Of a stretch of 34,649 nucleotides of DNA, positions 6,303 through 13,020 are shown one piece after another (positions within the stretch are counted from its first letter, which is position 1; each line of letters begins with the position of its first letter). Made by a program: the position numbers and the translations under genes. The notes under the pieces are model-generated. The model was not told where the DNA came from. It saw only the letters and a list, made by a program, of their open reading frames with translations, and made no database searches. This stretch comes from an uncultured Verrucomicrobiota bacterium (GTDB lineage Bacteria; Verrucomicrobiota; Kiritimatiellia; RFP12; UBA3636), in assembly GCA_946534105.1 (NCBI GenBank), contig CAMNCG010000015.1:1-34649 (forward strand). The letters run 5' to 3'.

Positions 6303-8893
6303 GAAATCCCAAGGAACGCAAGGGGCTACCCTTCCAGATAATCGTCGCGACCCTCTGCATCGTCCTCTGCGCCGACTCGGCGCTCTCATCTGCGGTCACC
6401 ACGCCCGCCCCAGGCTGGACCTTCACCGAGGACGAATCGCCGGTGTTCGTCCTTTGTCCTTCGTCCTTCGTCCTTGACGGTGGAGGCGCCGACAGCGCCT
6501 TCACCGTCCTCGACTGGCGCGGGAACGAGGTGCGGCGCGGCGAATGGCCCGCCGATGGTCGGCTGGAACTCGCCCCGCTCCCGTCCGGCTTCTACCGCGT
6601 CGAAACTGGTAGGGACGCGCCCACGGCGCGTCCGCAAGGCGGTCGTTTCGTGGAAACGCCTCTACCGGAGGCGGTGGCCCCCTTCGACTTCTGCGTGGTG
6701 CGCCGCGACCCCTGCCGGAACCCCGACTCCCCCTTCGCCGTCGATTCGGCCCTCTCGCATCGCGCCGAGACCTTCGACTGCCCGTGGTACGACGGCGACA
6801 CCTTCCGCGTCGTCTGCGAACTCATGCGCAAGTGCGGCGTCGCGCAGACGCGCGAGCGCATGGTGTGGAAGGGCATGAACCCCGAACCCGGCGTCTTCAC
6901 ATACAGGCGCTGGCTCGACAACGCCGCGCACCTCCGCGCAAACGGCCTCATCACGACCGGCATCTTCGCCGGGACGCCCGCCCACGCCGGCGGCGAGGAG
7001 CCCGGCCGCCGCCAACTCCCGACCGACCTTATGGCGCTCTACACGCTCATGACGAACGCCGTGCCGACCTTCGGCGACGCCTACAACGCCTGGGGCTTCT
7101 GGAACGAACCCGACCTCCAGATGGTGCCCGAACCCGTTTGGGAATACGTCGCGGCGTTCAAGGCCTTCGCCCTCGCCGTGCGGGCGGCGGACCCGGCCAA
7201 GCCCGTCCTGCTGGGCGCGCTCGCCGACGTGCCGGACCAGGACTTCGGCGGCTGCCTCGCCGCGAACGAGTTTCCGAAGTACGCGGACATCTTCAACATC
7301 CACACCTACCTGGAGCCTTCGCGGCTCCCCGGCTGGAACGCCGCGCTCCGCGCCTACCTCGCACAGTGCGGCCGCCCCGACTGGGCCGTGTGGCTGACCG
7401 AATTCGGCACCAACCTCGAAGGCGACTCGACGGCGGAGGGCGTCCGCCCCGGCCTCAAGGCGCATTCGCCGGAGCAGGAGATGGTCTGGGCGGAATGGTA
7501 TCCGAAGGCCGCGATCCTCGCGCAGTCGCTCGGCATCGACCGCTCGTGGCTCTTCCTCTTCGGCTGCTACAACGAGCGCGGCGGGCGCAAGGACTGGGGC
7601 ACGATGCGCCGCGACGGCAGCGTGAAGCCGATCCACGCCGCGATTTCCACGCTCACCGGCGAACTCGGGGATGCGCGGTTCCTCGGCGAAGTGAAGGTCG
7701 GCGAAGGCATCCGCGCGTTTTTGTATGAGAAACCTGGGAGCCCGCGCTCCCAGGAGGGCATCCTGCCCGCAGATGCTGCGTCCCGCCAGACCCTTGTCTT
7801 CTGGAGCGTTTCCGAGATCGACACCGCCACGCAGGGCCCGGTGCATCCGAAAGGCGCGCTGGAGCGGCCGTTATCCCTTCAAGGGGGCGCGGGGGGCGCA
7901 GCCACCCGTCCTTTCCGCCTCACCGACATGATGGGCACGCCCCTTCCGCCGCCCGCGCCCGCCGCCGACGGGACACTCGCGCTCGTCGCTGAGCGCTATC
8001 CGCGGTACCTCACCGGCGATCTCGGCCTCGCGCCCGACATCCCCGCGCCGCCGCGCGGGCGCATCATCCGCTACGAGCCGGCTCCCGGCGAGGACCTCAC
8101 GGTCGTCGTGTGCCCGAAGCTCTCCGCCGATTTCGAGATTGCCGGCCACAAGAGCCGCGCCGAACTCACAAAGGAAACCGGCGCGATTTCCGTCGAACTC
8201 TGGAACTTCTCCGGCGAGGAGAAGCGCGGGCGGCTCGTGGTGGAGGGCGGCACCTTGTCCCGCGCTCCGGCGGAAACGCCGGAGCCCATCGTCCTTCCGG
8301 CGTGGGGCCATGTCTCCATCCCCTACCGCCACGCGCCGTCCGCCGACACTCCTCTCGACGCGACGCTTGCATTTCGATTCGAGTCCGAAGCCGGTGTTTC
8401 CACGCCGGCGCGCGTCCCGGTCTTCGACCGGCACCGCTTCCTCGCCTCGTGCAAGGTCGTGCCGCTCGCGCTCGAAGATCCCGCGAGCTGGCGCCGCAAC
8501 GATTCCGGGCAGACCTACCGCTGCGCCTACGACGAAAAAGAGAAAGCCGTGCGCTTCGACGTGGGCTGGACCGGCGAAACCGGGCCGTGGTTCATGCCGT
8601 GGCACGACCTGAAACTTCCGGAAGAATCCCTCGAAGGCGCGAAGATGATCGAATTCGAGGTGAAGAGCGAGCAGGACAAGGTGGAGAACGACTACAACTC
8701 GGCGGTCTTCCTGCCGACGTGGGCGGACGGCCGGACGCAAAACATCCACTACCCACCGCCGGGGTTCAACTGGGAGGTGCGGCGCGTCGCGCTGCCGCCG
8801 GACGCGGGCGGCATCGTATCCTTCCGCCTCGGCGGCGCGCCGCGCGGGCGGCGCCTGACCTTCTGGATCCGCAACGTGCGGCTCCTGAAATGA
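6299..8893 (+). CDS. Secreted clan-A glycoside hydrolase (GH39-like) with N- and C-terminal beta-sandwich modules
   Basis: The ATG overlaps the upstream stop (ATGA), so translation is probably coupled. The N-terminus has a basic stretch and a hydrophobic core ('PFQIIVATLCIVLC') typical of a signal peptide. Residues 32-165 form a beta-sandwich module that is duplicated in CDS 1864-3477. A TIM barrel follows, with acid/base E270 in 'AWGFWNEPDL' and nucleophile E368 in 'VWLTEFGTN', the clan-A arrangement of GH39-like enzymes. The C-terminal 400 residues are predicted beta-sandwich. Three repeat-like stretches lie in loops in frame: a palindromic element (6608-6666), a hairpin at 7733-7768 and another at 7875-7907. 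A 7-bp repeat tract at 6449-6476 encodes 'VLCPSSFVLD'. The substrate is not clear from sequence. Confidence 0.8.
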   Translation: MRNPKERKGLPFQIIVATLCIVLCADSALSSAVTTPAPGWTFTEDESPVFVLCPSSFVLDGGGADSAFTVLDWRGNEVRRGEWPADGRLELAPLPSGFYRVETGRDAPTARPQGGRFVETPLPEAVAPFDFCVVRRDPCRNPDSPFAVDSALSHRAETFDCPWYDGDTFRVVCELMRKCGVAQTRERMVWKGMNPEPGVFTYRRWLDNAAHLRANGLITTGIFAGTPAHAGGEEPGRRQLPTDLMALYTLMTNAVPTFGDAYNAWGFWNEPDLQMVPEPVWEYVAAFKAFALAVRAADPAKPVLLGALADVPDQDFGGCLAANEFPKYADIFNIHTYLEPSRLPGWNAALRAYLAQCGRPDWAVWLTEFGTNLEGDSTAEGVRPGLKAHSPEQEMVWAEWYPKAAILAQSLGIDRSWLFLFGCYNERGGRKDWGTMRRDGSVKPIHAAISTLTGELGDARFLGEVKVGEGIRAFLYEKPGSPRSQEGILPADAASRQTLVFWSVSEIDTATQGPVHPKGALERPLSLQGGAGGAATRPFRLTDMMGTPLPPPAPAADGTLALVAERYPRYLTGDLGLAPDIPAPPRGRIIRYEPAPGEDLTVVVCPKLSADFEIAGHKSRAELTKETGAISVELWNFSGEEKRGRLVVEGGTLSRAPAETPEPIVLPAWGHVSIPYRHAPSADTPLDATLAFRFESEAGVSTPARVPVFDRHRFLASCKVVPLALEDPASWRRNDSGQTYRCAYDEKEKAVRFDVGWTGETGPWFMPWHDLKLPEESLEGAKMIEFEVKSEQDKVENDYNSAVFLPTWADGRTQNIHYPPPGFNWEVRRVALPPDAGGIVSFRLGGAPRGRRLTFWIRNVRLLK
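6449..6476 (+). repeat. 7-bp tandem repeat tract inside a coding sequence
   Basis: Four consecutive units GTCCTTT, GTCCTTC, GTCCTTC, GTCCTTG. The tract encodes 'VLCPSSFVL' in the glycosidase at 6299; the related module in CDS 1864-3477 has unrelated sequence at this point. Twenty-eight bases is not a multiple of three, so neighbouring bases must have compensated. Confidence 0.8.
6608..6666 (+). repeat. Palindromic element A, copy 2 (in frame inside CDS 6299-8893)
   Basis: This 59-bp copy has the same ends GGTAG/CTACC. Hairpin 1 (GGACGCGCC-CAC-GGCGCGTCC, 6613-6633) is identical to copy 1. In hairpin 2 (GGTCGTTTC-GTG-GAAACGCCT) two pairs are lost. The spacer is 7 bases against 10 in copy 1, a 3-base difference that keeps the frame. 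Confidence 0.85.
7733..7768 (+). repeat. Hairpin element B, in frame inside CDS 6299-8893
   Basis: CCTGGGAGC-CCGC-GCTCCCAGG is a perfect 9-bp stem with a 4-base loop (7733-7754). It is followed by GGGCA-TCC-TGCCC (7756-7768). The pair encodes 'KPGSPRSQEGILPA' between two predicted strands ('IRAFLYE' and 'TLVFWSVS'), so it looks like a loop insertion that kept the frame. Confidence 0.7.
7875..7907 (+). repeat. Possible hairpin element in a loop of CDS 6299-8893
   Basis: CCCTT-C-AAGGG (7875-7885) is followed by a G-rich arm and GCCACCC, which pair imperfectly. The stretch encodes 'LSLQGGAGGAATRP', a low-complexity loop between ordered segments. The evidence is weaker than for the other elements. 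Confidence 0.35.
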
Positions 8894-8911
8894 CGCCGCC
8901 AAACGTTCCGC

Positions 8912-8940
8912 TGGACGCAGACGGTCGATGGGGGTAAAAT
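8912..8940 (+). promoter_or_regulatory. Sigma-70-type promoter for the MBL-fold gene
   Basis: TGGACG (8912-8917), a 17-base spacer, then TAAAAT (8935-8940), which is one base from TATAAT. The start codon at 8957 lies 16 bases after the -10, giving a leader of roughly ten bases. Confidence 0.5.
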
Positions 8941-8956
8941 TCATTGTCATTGAACC

Positions 8957-9826
8957 ATGAGACCTGAGACTTCCTCCATCGGCGACCCATCGGCGGCCGC
9001 CTTCCAGTGCGACGTGGACGCCACGCCCGCCTCCGCATTCCAGCCGTTCCGCTTCGCCGGGGCTACCCTTGACGAGGCCGCGCGCCTCGCCGCCTACGGC
9101 GCGGCGCCGGCCCTGCGCCGCTATGACGAAGCGTTCGACAAGGTCGTCGCCGAGGTCCGCGCGGCCGAGGTCCCCGACGGCTCGCCTCCGGCCGTGTGGT
9201 TTCTCTACAACATGGGAGTCGTTGTCAAGACGCCTCGCGCCGTTTTCGGAATCGACATCGCGCACCGAAAGGGGACGCTCCTGGCTCCGCTTCTCGACTT
9301 CGCGCTCGTCACGCACAACCACGACGACCATGTCGACGCCCCCTTCCTCGAAGCCATGGACGGCGCGGGCAAGACGGTGGTGTCCAACTTCTTCGACAAC
9401 TACGGCGCGTTCCGCGGAGGCCGCATGCCGGGCGGATACACGCGCGGCGGCAAGACCTTCGAACTCGGCGACGCCACCATTCTCACGGTTTCCTCCGACC
9501 ACAACGGCTACCTCGTGGACTTCACGCTGACATTCGAAATCCGCGTCGGCGACTGGACGCTCTACCACACCGGCGACTCGGCGAATCTCGGCAAGCTCCG
9601 CCCGGCGCGGACGCCCGACCTCTGGTTCGTGCATCCGCGATGCGGCATCGATCCGGCCGAAGCGGCGCAGACATTCCATCCGCGCCGGACCGTCCTCGGC
9701 CACACCTGCGAACTGGGCCACTCGAAATGGCGCTGGACGCTCGCCGACGCCGGCGAAGACGCCGAACGACTCCGCATCGACGGTTTCGAGTCCATGGTTC
9801 CACTTTGGGGCGACAGAATCCAATAG
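8957..9826 (+). CDS. Metallo-beta-lactamase-fold hydrolase (UlaG-like)
   Basis: This 289-residue protein carries the MBL signature 'THNHDDHVD' (HxHxDH, about 120-125), a further metal ligand in 'YHTGDSAN' (D207) and a terminal His in 'LGHTCELGH'. This arrangement fits MBL-fold hydrolases of the UlaG/sugar-lactonase type, which bind two metal ions and often open lactones or phosphoesters. No signal peptide is seen, so it is probably cytoplasmic. It has its own predicted promoter in the 63-base gap after the glycosidase and is followed after 33 bases by an EamA permease. Among sugar genes a lactonase role is plausible but unproven. The first 25 residues are low-complexity and the exact start is uncertain. 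Confidence 0.8.
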   Translation: MRPETSSIGDPSAAAFQCDVDATPASAFQPFRFAGATLDEAARLAAYGAAPALRRYDEAFDKVVAEVRAAEVPDGSPPAVWFLYNMGVVVKTPRAVFGIDIAHRKGTLLAPLLDFALVTHNHDDHVDAPFLEAMDGAGKTVVSNFFDNYGAFRGGRMPGGYTRGGKTFELGDATILTVSSDHNGYLVDFTLTFEIRVGDWTLYHTGDSANLGKLRPARTPDLWFVHPRCGIDPAEAAQTFHPRRTVLGHTCELGHSKWRWTLADAGEDAERLRIDGFESMVPLWGDRIQ

Positions 9827-9859
9827 ATTCCCGGTCGTCCCAGCCCAAGACATCGCCCG

Positions 9860-10774
9860 ATGACTCCATTTGCCGCATTCCTCATCGTGCTCTCCGCCGC
9901 GCTGCACGCGACGTGGAACATGCTCGTCAAAAAATCGCGCACCGGACTGGCGATCTACGCCACGCTCTGCACCGTGGGCGCCGCCTGGACGTTTCCCGTC
10001 CGGTTCTTCACGCCGCTCGGGTTCTTCTCGCAGCCCCCGGCCTTTTACGGCTGGCTCGCGCTGATGCTCGTCTCGGAATTTTCCTACGCCTACGGGCTGC
10101 TCGCCTCCTACCGCCGGCTCGACATGTCCGTGGCGTATCCCGTCATGCGGTCGCTGCCCATTCTGATGCTGGCCGGGCTGACATCCGCGTTCGGGTTCGG
10201 CAAGCCCCTTTCGCCCACCGCCGTGACGGGAATGTGCATCGCCTTCGCCGGATGCCTCGTTCTGCCGTTCTCCACTTTTTCCGAATTCCGTCTGTCACGG
10301 TATTTCGACAAGTCCTTCGTGTTCGTTTTCTTCGTGGCCCTCGGCACGACAGGATACACGCTCTGCGACAGCCAGGCTCAAAAGGTTCTGGTGGAGGCGG
10401 CGCGCGCGGCCGGCGTCGAAGCGCCGAAGGCCGTCCTTTCGGTGACGTATTATTCCTACCGGTCGCTTCTTCTCGCGGCGGCCATGTGGATAGCCGTCCT
10501 GTGCGGACGGACATCGCGGGCCGAGGCGGCGTCGCTCCTCGAAAACCGGTCATGGACGCCCCTGGTCGCCGGATGCTGCTCCTCGATGACCTACGTCCTC
10601 GTCCTGGTCGCGATGCACTTCGTGACGAACGTGGCCTACGTGCAGGCCTTCCGCCAGGCCGGACTTCTCTTCGGGCTTGCGGAAGCGGTGTTCGTCCTTA
10701 AGGAGCGCTGCACGGCCCCGAAGCTCGTAGGCACGGCCCTGATTCTCACCGGACTCGCGCTCTCCACGCTGTAA
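9860..10774 (+). CDS. EamA/DMT-family permease
   Basis: A 304-residue integral membrane protein with about ten hydrophobic segments in two similar halves, as in EamA transporters of the drug/metabolite transporter superfamily. 'LIVLSAALHATWNMLVKKS' opens the first half. 'AYVQAFRQAGLLFGLAEAVFVLKE' is the typical second-half signature, with the conserved Glu in the ninth segment region. Such permeases export or import small metabolites; the substrate cannot be read from sequence. It follows the MBL hydrolase by 33 bases on the same strand and is probably co-transcribed. Its next neighbour downstream is a gene fragment on the opposite strand. Confidence 0.85.
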   Translation: MTPFAAFLIVLSAALHATWNMLVKKSRTGLAIYATLCTVGAAWTFPVRFFTPLGFFSQPPAFYGWLALMLVSEFSYAYGLLASYRRLDMSVAYPVMRSLPILMLAGLTSAFGFGKPLSPTAVTGMCIAFAGCLVLPFSTFSEFRLSRYFDKSFVFVFFVALGTTGYTLCDSQAQKVLVEAARAAGVEAPKAVLSVTYYSYRSLLLAAAMWIAVLCGRTSRAEAASLLENRSWTPLVAGCCSSMTYVLVLVAMHFVTNVAYVQAFRQAGLLFGLAEAVFVLKERCTAPKLVGTALILTGLALSTL

Positions 10775-10831
10775 CACGCGACGGGCGTAGGACAGGCGCG
10801 ACGGTCGGCAGACGCCGATTCGACCTGCGGC

Positions 10832-11075
10832 TCATGGCCGGGATCCGGTCCGAAGGAGGCCGGGCGTCCCCTGGCTCCGGCGGGCGCGGAGCGGCGTCGT
10901 TCCGAACCTCGACTTGAACTGACGCGTGAAATAGCTTTGGTTTGAAAATCCGCTGGCGAACGCGATGTCGGCGATGGAGTCGCGCGTCTCGTGCAGCAGT
11001 TTGAAGGCCTTTTCCAGACGATAGGCGTTGAGATACGCGATCGGACTCTGCCCCATGTGGCGCGGCGCTCGGCTC
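10832..11075 (-). pseudogene. AraC-family DNA-binding C-terminal fragment
   Basis: The minus-strand frame encodes 'MGQSPIAYLNAYRLEKAFKLL', then 'SIADIAFASGFSNQSYFTRQFKSRFGTTP', the second helix-turn-helix of AraC/XylS regulators. Family homology seems to extend a few codons upstream of the Met ('RHMGQSP'), then stops at about 11060-11075, where sequence of a different family begins on the other strand. The first helix-turn-helix and the whole sensor domain are missing. Full AraC regulators run to about 280-300 residues; this is about 75-80. It is a remnant. Confidence 0.8.
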
Positions 11076-11076
11076 C

Positions 11077-11358
11077 GTGAACGACTACGTCTACTGCGCG
11101 GAAATCACCGTTGCCGGTGCGGCGAATGGCGTTTCTCTCGCCAACTTCCCGGCGCTTGTGCGCATTTCGGAATCTCGCATCGACGGTTTCGCATATTCCC
11201 AGCTCTCCTCGCCGACCGACGGCGTCGATCTGCGCTTCACGGACTCGGAAGGACATTTCCTCCCGCACGACATCGACACGTGGGATGGTGCGCCGGACAT
11301 CGGCTGCTACGAATCGACGAACGTGAGGCAGGATGCAACGCTGGTCGTTTTCTGCTAG
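11077..11358 (+). pseudogene. DUF2341-like fragment joined to a beta-helix C-terminus
   Basis: A 93-residue frame with a GTG start. Residues 1 to about 68 match the start of DUF2341 domains of secreted adhesin-like proteins ('ANFPALVRISESRIDGFAYS', 'VDLRFTDSEGHFLPHDIDTWD'). At 'DTWD' the frame passes straight into 'GAPDIGCYE', a C-terminal signature of secreted parallel-beta-helix proteins. No signal peptide or anchor is present. It abuts the AraC fragment tail to tail. I read it as two scraps joined, not a working gene. Confidence 0.65.
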
Positions 11359-11361
11359 TAT
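11353..11361 (+). promoter_or_regulatory. Extended -10 promoter element for the TIM-barrel gene
   Basis: TGCTAGTAT fits an extended -10 (TGnTAtaaT). It ends 24 bases before ATG 11386. No convincing -35 lies 17 bases upstream. Confidence 0.4.
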
Positions 11362-11385
11362 TGGCGACGCATTTTCGCAAGTGAC

Positions 11386-12246
11386 ATGAAAATCGGTCTT
11401 TCCACGCCAGGCGGTGCCGCGAATGCGGCATCCTACATCGATTCGGCCGCGCGCGCCGGAATCGACTGCTTTGAAATCTCTCTTCCCGGCCGCGAATACG
11501 CGGCCATGGACTACGCCGGCTTTGCCGCGAAGTCGCGCGACGCCGGCGTGGAAATCCGCTCGTTCCATCTCCCCTTCTACACGGACGTGGACATCGATCC
11601 GGCATCGCTCGACGCCGCCGTGCGCCGCCGCACGGCCGAGGTCCACGCCCACTACGTCGGCGTGGCCGCGTCGATGGGCGCGCGCCTCGCCGTCGTGCAT
11701 GCCTGCCTGGAGCCGGTGGAGGACGCCGACAGGGCCGAGCGCCTCGCGCGCGCGAAGGAATCGATGGCGGCGCTTGCGGAGGCGGGCGCGCGAGAGGGCG
11801 TGACGATCTGCGTGGAGGACCTTCCGCGCTCGTGCCTTGGCAACACCTCGGAGGAACTTGCCGACATCGTCGCCGCCGATCCGCGCCTGCGCGTCTGCTT
11901 CGACGTGAACCACCTGCTCAAGGAAACGCACGCGCATTTTCTCGCCACGCTTGGACCGAAGATCGCGGCCACGCACATCTCCGACTACGATTTCGTGAAC
12001 GAACGCCACTGGCTCCCCGGCGAGGGGAAAATCGACTGGCCTTCGCTCATGGACGGGTTCGAATCCATCGGCTACGCCGGCGCTTTCAACTACGAACTCG
12101 GCTTCAAGGGCAATCCGAAGACGGTCCGCCGCAGACGCGACCTCACATGCTCCGACATCGTCCGCAACGCGCACGAAATCTTCGCCCGGAAGCCGCTGAC
12201 CGTCATCGGCGAAGGCGGCCTGCCGAACCTTCCCATGTGGCCGTGA
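11386..12246 (+). CDS. Xylose isomerase-like TIM-barrel protein (sugar phosphate isomerase/epimerase family)
   Basis: This 286-residue protein begins 'MKIGLSTPGG' and has features of the AP-endonuclease-2 / xylose-isomerase-like barrel. These include 'GIDCFEISLPG' after the first strand, 'VTICVEDLP' with an acidic metal ligand, 'RVCFDVNHLL' (Asp and His ligands) and 'ATHISDYD' with 'HWLPGEGKIDW', the family's usual HxxD and GEG/GxG motifs. Members isomerise or epimerise sugars or cyclitols using a divalent metal in the cytoplasm. The gene is intact, lies between fragment-rich stretches and has a possible extended -10 just upstream. The substrate is unknown. Confidence 0.85.
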   Translation: MKIGLSTPGGAANAASYIDSAARAGIDCFEISLPGREYAAMDYAGFAAKSRDAGVEIRSFHLPFYTDVDIDPASLDAAVRRRTAEVHAHYVGVAASMGARLAVVHACLEPVEDADRAERLARAKESMAALAEAGAREGVTICVEDLPRSCLGNTSEELADIVAADPRLRVCFDVNHLLKETHAHFLATLGPKIAATHISDYDFVNERHWLPGEGKIDWPSLMDGFESIGYAGAFNYELGFKGNPKTVRRRRDLTCSDIVRNAHEIFARKPLTVIGEGGLPNLPMWP

Positions 12247-12261
12247 ACGGTTGAAAGGTTC

Positions 12262-12324
12262 CGCGTGTCGCCTGTCGCGTATCGCGTGTCTCCAGTCGCT
12301 TGTCGCCCGTCGTGTGTCGCCTGC
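12262..12324 (+). repeat. Intergenic 7-bp tandem repeat tract, nine units
   Basis: Nine consecutive degenerate heptamers of the form CGCGTGT (variants CGCCTGT, CGCGTAT, CTCCAGT, CGCTTGT, CGCCCGT, CGTGTGT, CGCCTGC). The tract ends 7 bases before ATG 12332. Four units of the same family occur at 15601-15628. Confidence 0.9.
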
Positions 12325-12331
12325 TTTTACC

Positions 12332-12727
12332 ATGAAAGTTCGTCCTTTTCTGATTTTCCCGGCCCTGCATCTCGTCGCAATTCTTTCGGCTTGGGCCGAT
12401 GATTTCGCCATCGCGCCGGACGGCAACTTTCTCATCGACGGCGAGGCGTATTTCGGGCACACGCGCGCGAGCCACCGCGCCAAGGTTCTGCTTCAGTATG
12501 CGCGCGGGTTCAACGCAACGTATTACTTCAAGTGGGACCGGCGTCTCGACAATCCCGCGTTCCGCACCCCCGACGGCCCAAGCCGCATGGCCGAGACGTT
12601 CCCATACATGGCGCTCAACCCCGCAGCCACTCCGCCGGAGGCCTTCGCCGGGATGCTGGACGCAAAGCGCGAAATCGCCGACGTGGAGAAGCTCTTCAAC
12701 CCGCGCGGCCGCGGCCGACCGTGCTGA
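12332..12727 (+). pseudogene. Signal-peptide-bearing N-terminal fragment of an unrecognised secreted protein
   Basis: ATG 12332 was chosen over the ORF-track start at 12251 because the upstream codons are only the translated heptamer tract. From ATG 12332 a clear signal peptide follows ('MKVRPFLIFPALHLVAILSAWA'). About 90 residues of likely exported protein come next ('FAIAPDGNFLIDGEAYFGH', 'YARGFNATYYFKWDRRLD'). I do not recognise the family. The frame ends with 'NPRGRGRPC' where another family's sequence begins in a different frame, so the protein is truncated. Loss of export function is likely. Confidence 0.55.
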
Positions 12728-12950
12728 CGCTCGCCGTCACGGACGGCTCGTGCCGCGCGTTCGAGACCTTCACGCCGGTGCGCGTCCTCGTGAACGAATG
12801 GGGCGAAAACGTCTACGACTTCGGCGCGAACATCGCCGGATGGTGCGAAACGAGGTGGAGGGCGCGACCGGCGCGAGGGTGCGCATCGACTTCCCACGCC
12901 CCGCGCTAGCGCTGGAATTGCGCTGGAAAAAGTTGAACGCGGGGGAGCCA
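12721..12950 (+). pseudogene. Alpha-L-rhamnosidase-like fragment with a frameshift
   Basis: Starting near GTG 12721 the frame reads 'FTPVRVLVNEWGENVYDFGANIAGW', a pattern of GH78-type rhamnosidases (YDFGxNxAGW). At about 12842 the homology moves to another frame, continuing 'RNEVEGATGARVRIDFPR'. A single-base change explains this. The intact GH78 gene at 26515 has the equivalent 'VALYDFGRILAGFL'. There is no start context, no catalytic domain and no coherent downstream frame. The fragment also holds the predicted promoter of the next gene. Confidence 0.65.
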
Positions 12951-12961
12951 TATGGTAGAAT
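12933..12961 (+). promoter_or_regulatory. Sigma-70-type promoter for the SDR gene
   Basis: TTGAAC (12933-12938), a 17-base spacer and TAGAAT (12956-12961) preceded by TGG give the best-formed promoter in the window. Bases 12962-12968 (CCGTGCC) look like the short leader seen before other starts here. The heptamer tract then separates it from ATG 13021. Confidence 0.65.
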
Positions 12962-12970
12962 CCGTGCCGA

Positions 12971-13019
12971 TTTCGACATTTGAATTTCGACTTTTGACTT
13001 CGGACTTTCGACTTTCGAC
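12971..13019 (+). repeat. 7-bp tandem repeat tract between promoter and start codon
   Basis: Seven consecutive heptamers: TTTCGAC, ATTTGAA, TTTCGAC, TTTTGAC, TTCGGAC, TTTCGAC, TTTCGAC. One base separates the last unit from ATG 13021, so the tract forms most of the predicted 5' leader. Confidence 0.9.
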
Positions 13020-13020
13020 C

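Noticed and set aside
3996-6389. 797-residue minus-strand ORF, and similar ones at 7871-9907, 10636-12483 and 32001-34220
   Set aside because: All lie opposite frames with clear catalytic motifs and show only GC-driven composition.
8946-8975. Short heptamer tract at the MBL gene start (TGAGACC TGAGACT)
   Set aside because: Only two convincing units; could be chance.
12262-12324. CRISPR array
   Set aside because: Units are 7 bases, contiguous and degenerate, with no spacers and no cas genes.
12251-12331. Extended N-terminus of the ORF at 12251, and likewise of the ORFs at 12952 and 15653 (minus)
   Set aside because: The extra codons only translate heptamer tracts or promoters. The downstream Met begins a signal peptide (12332) or family homology (13021, 15569).
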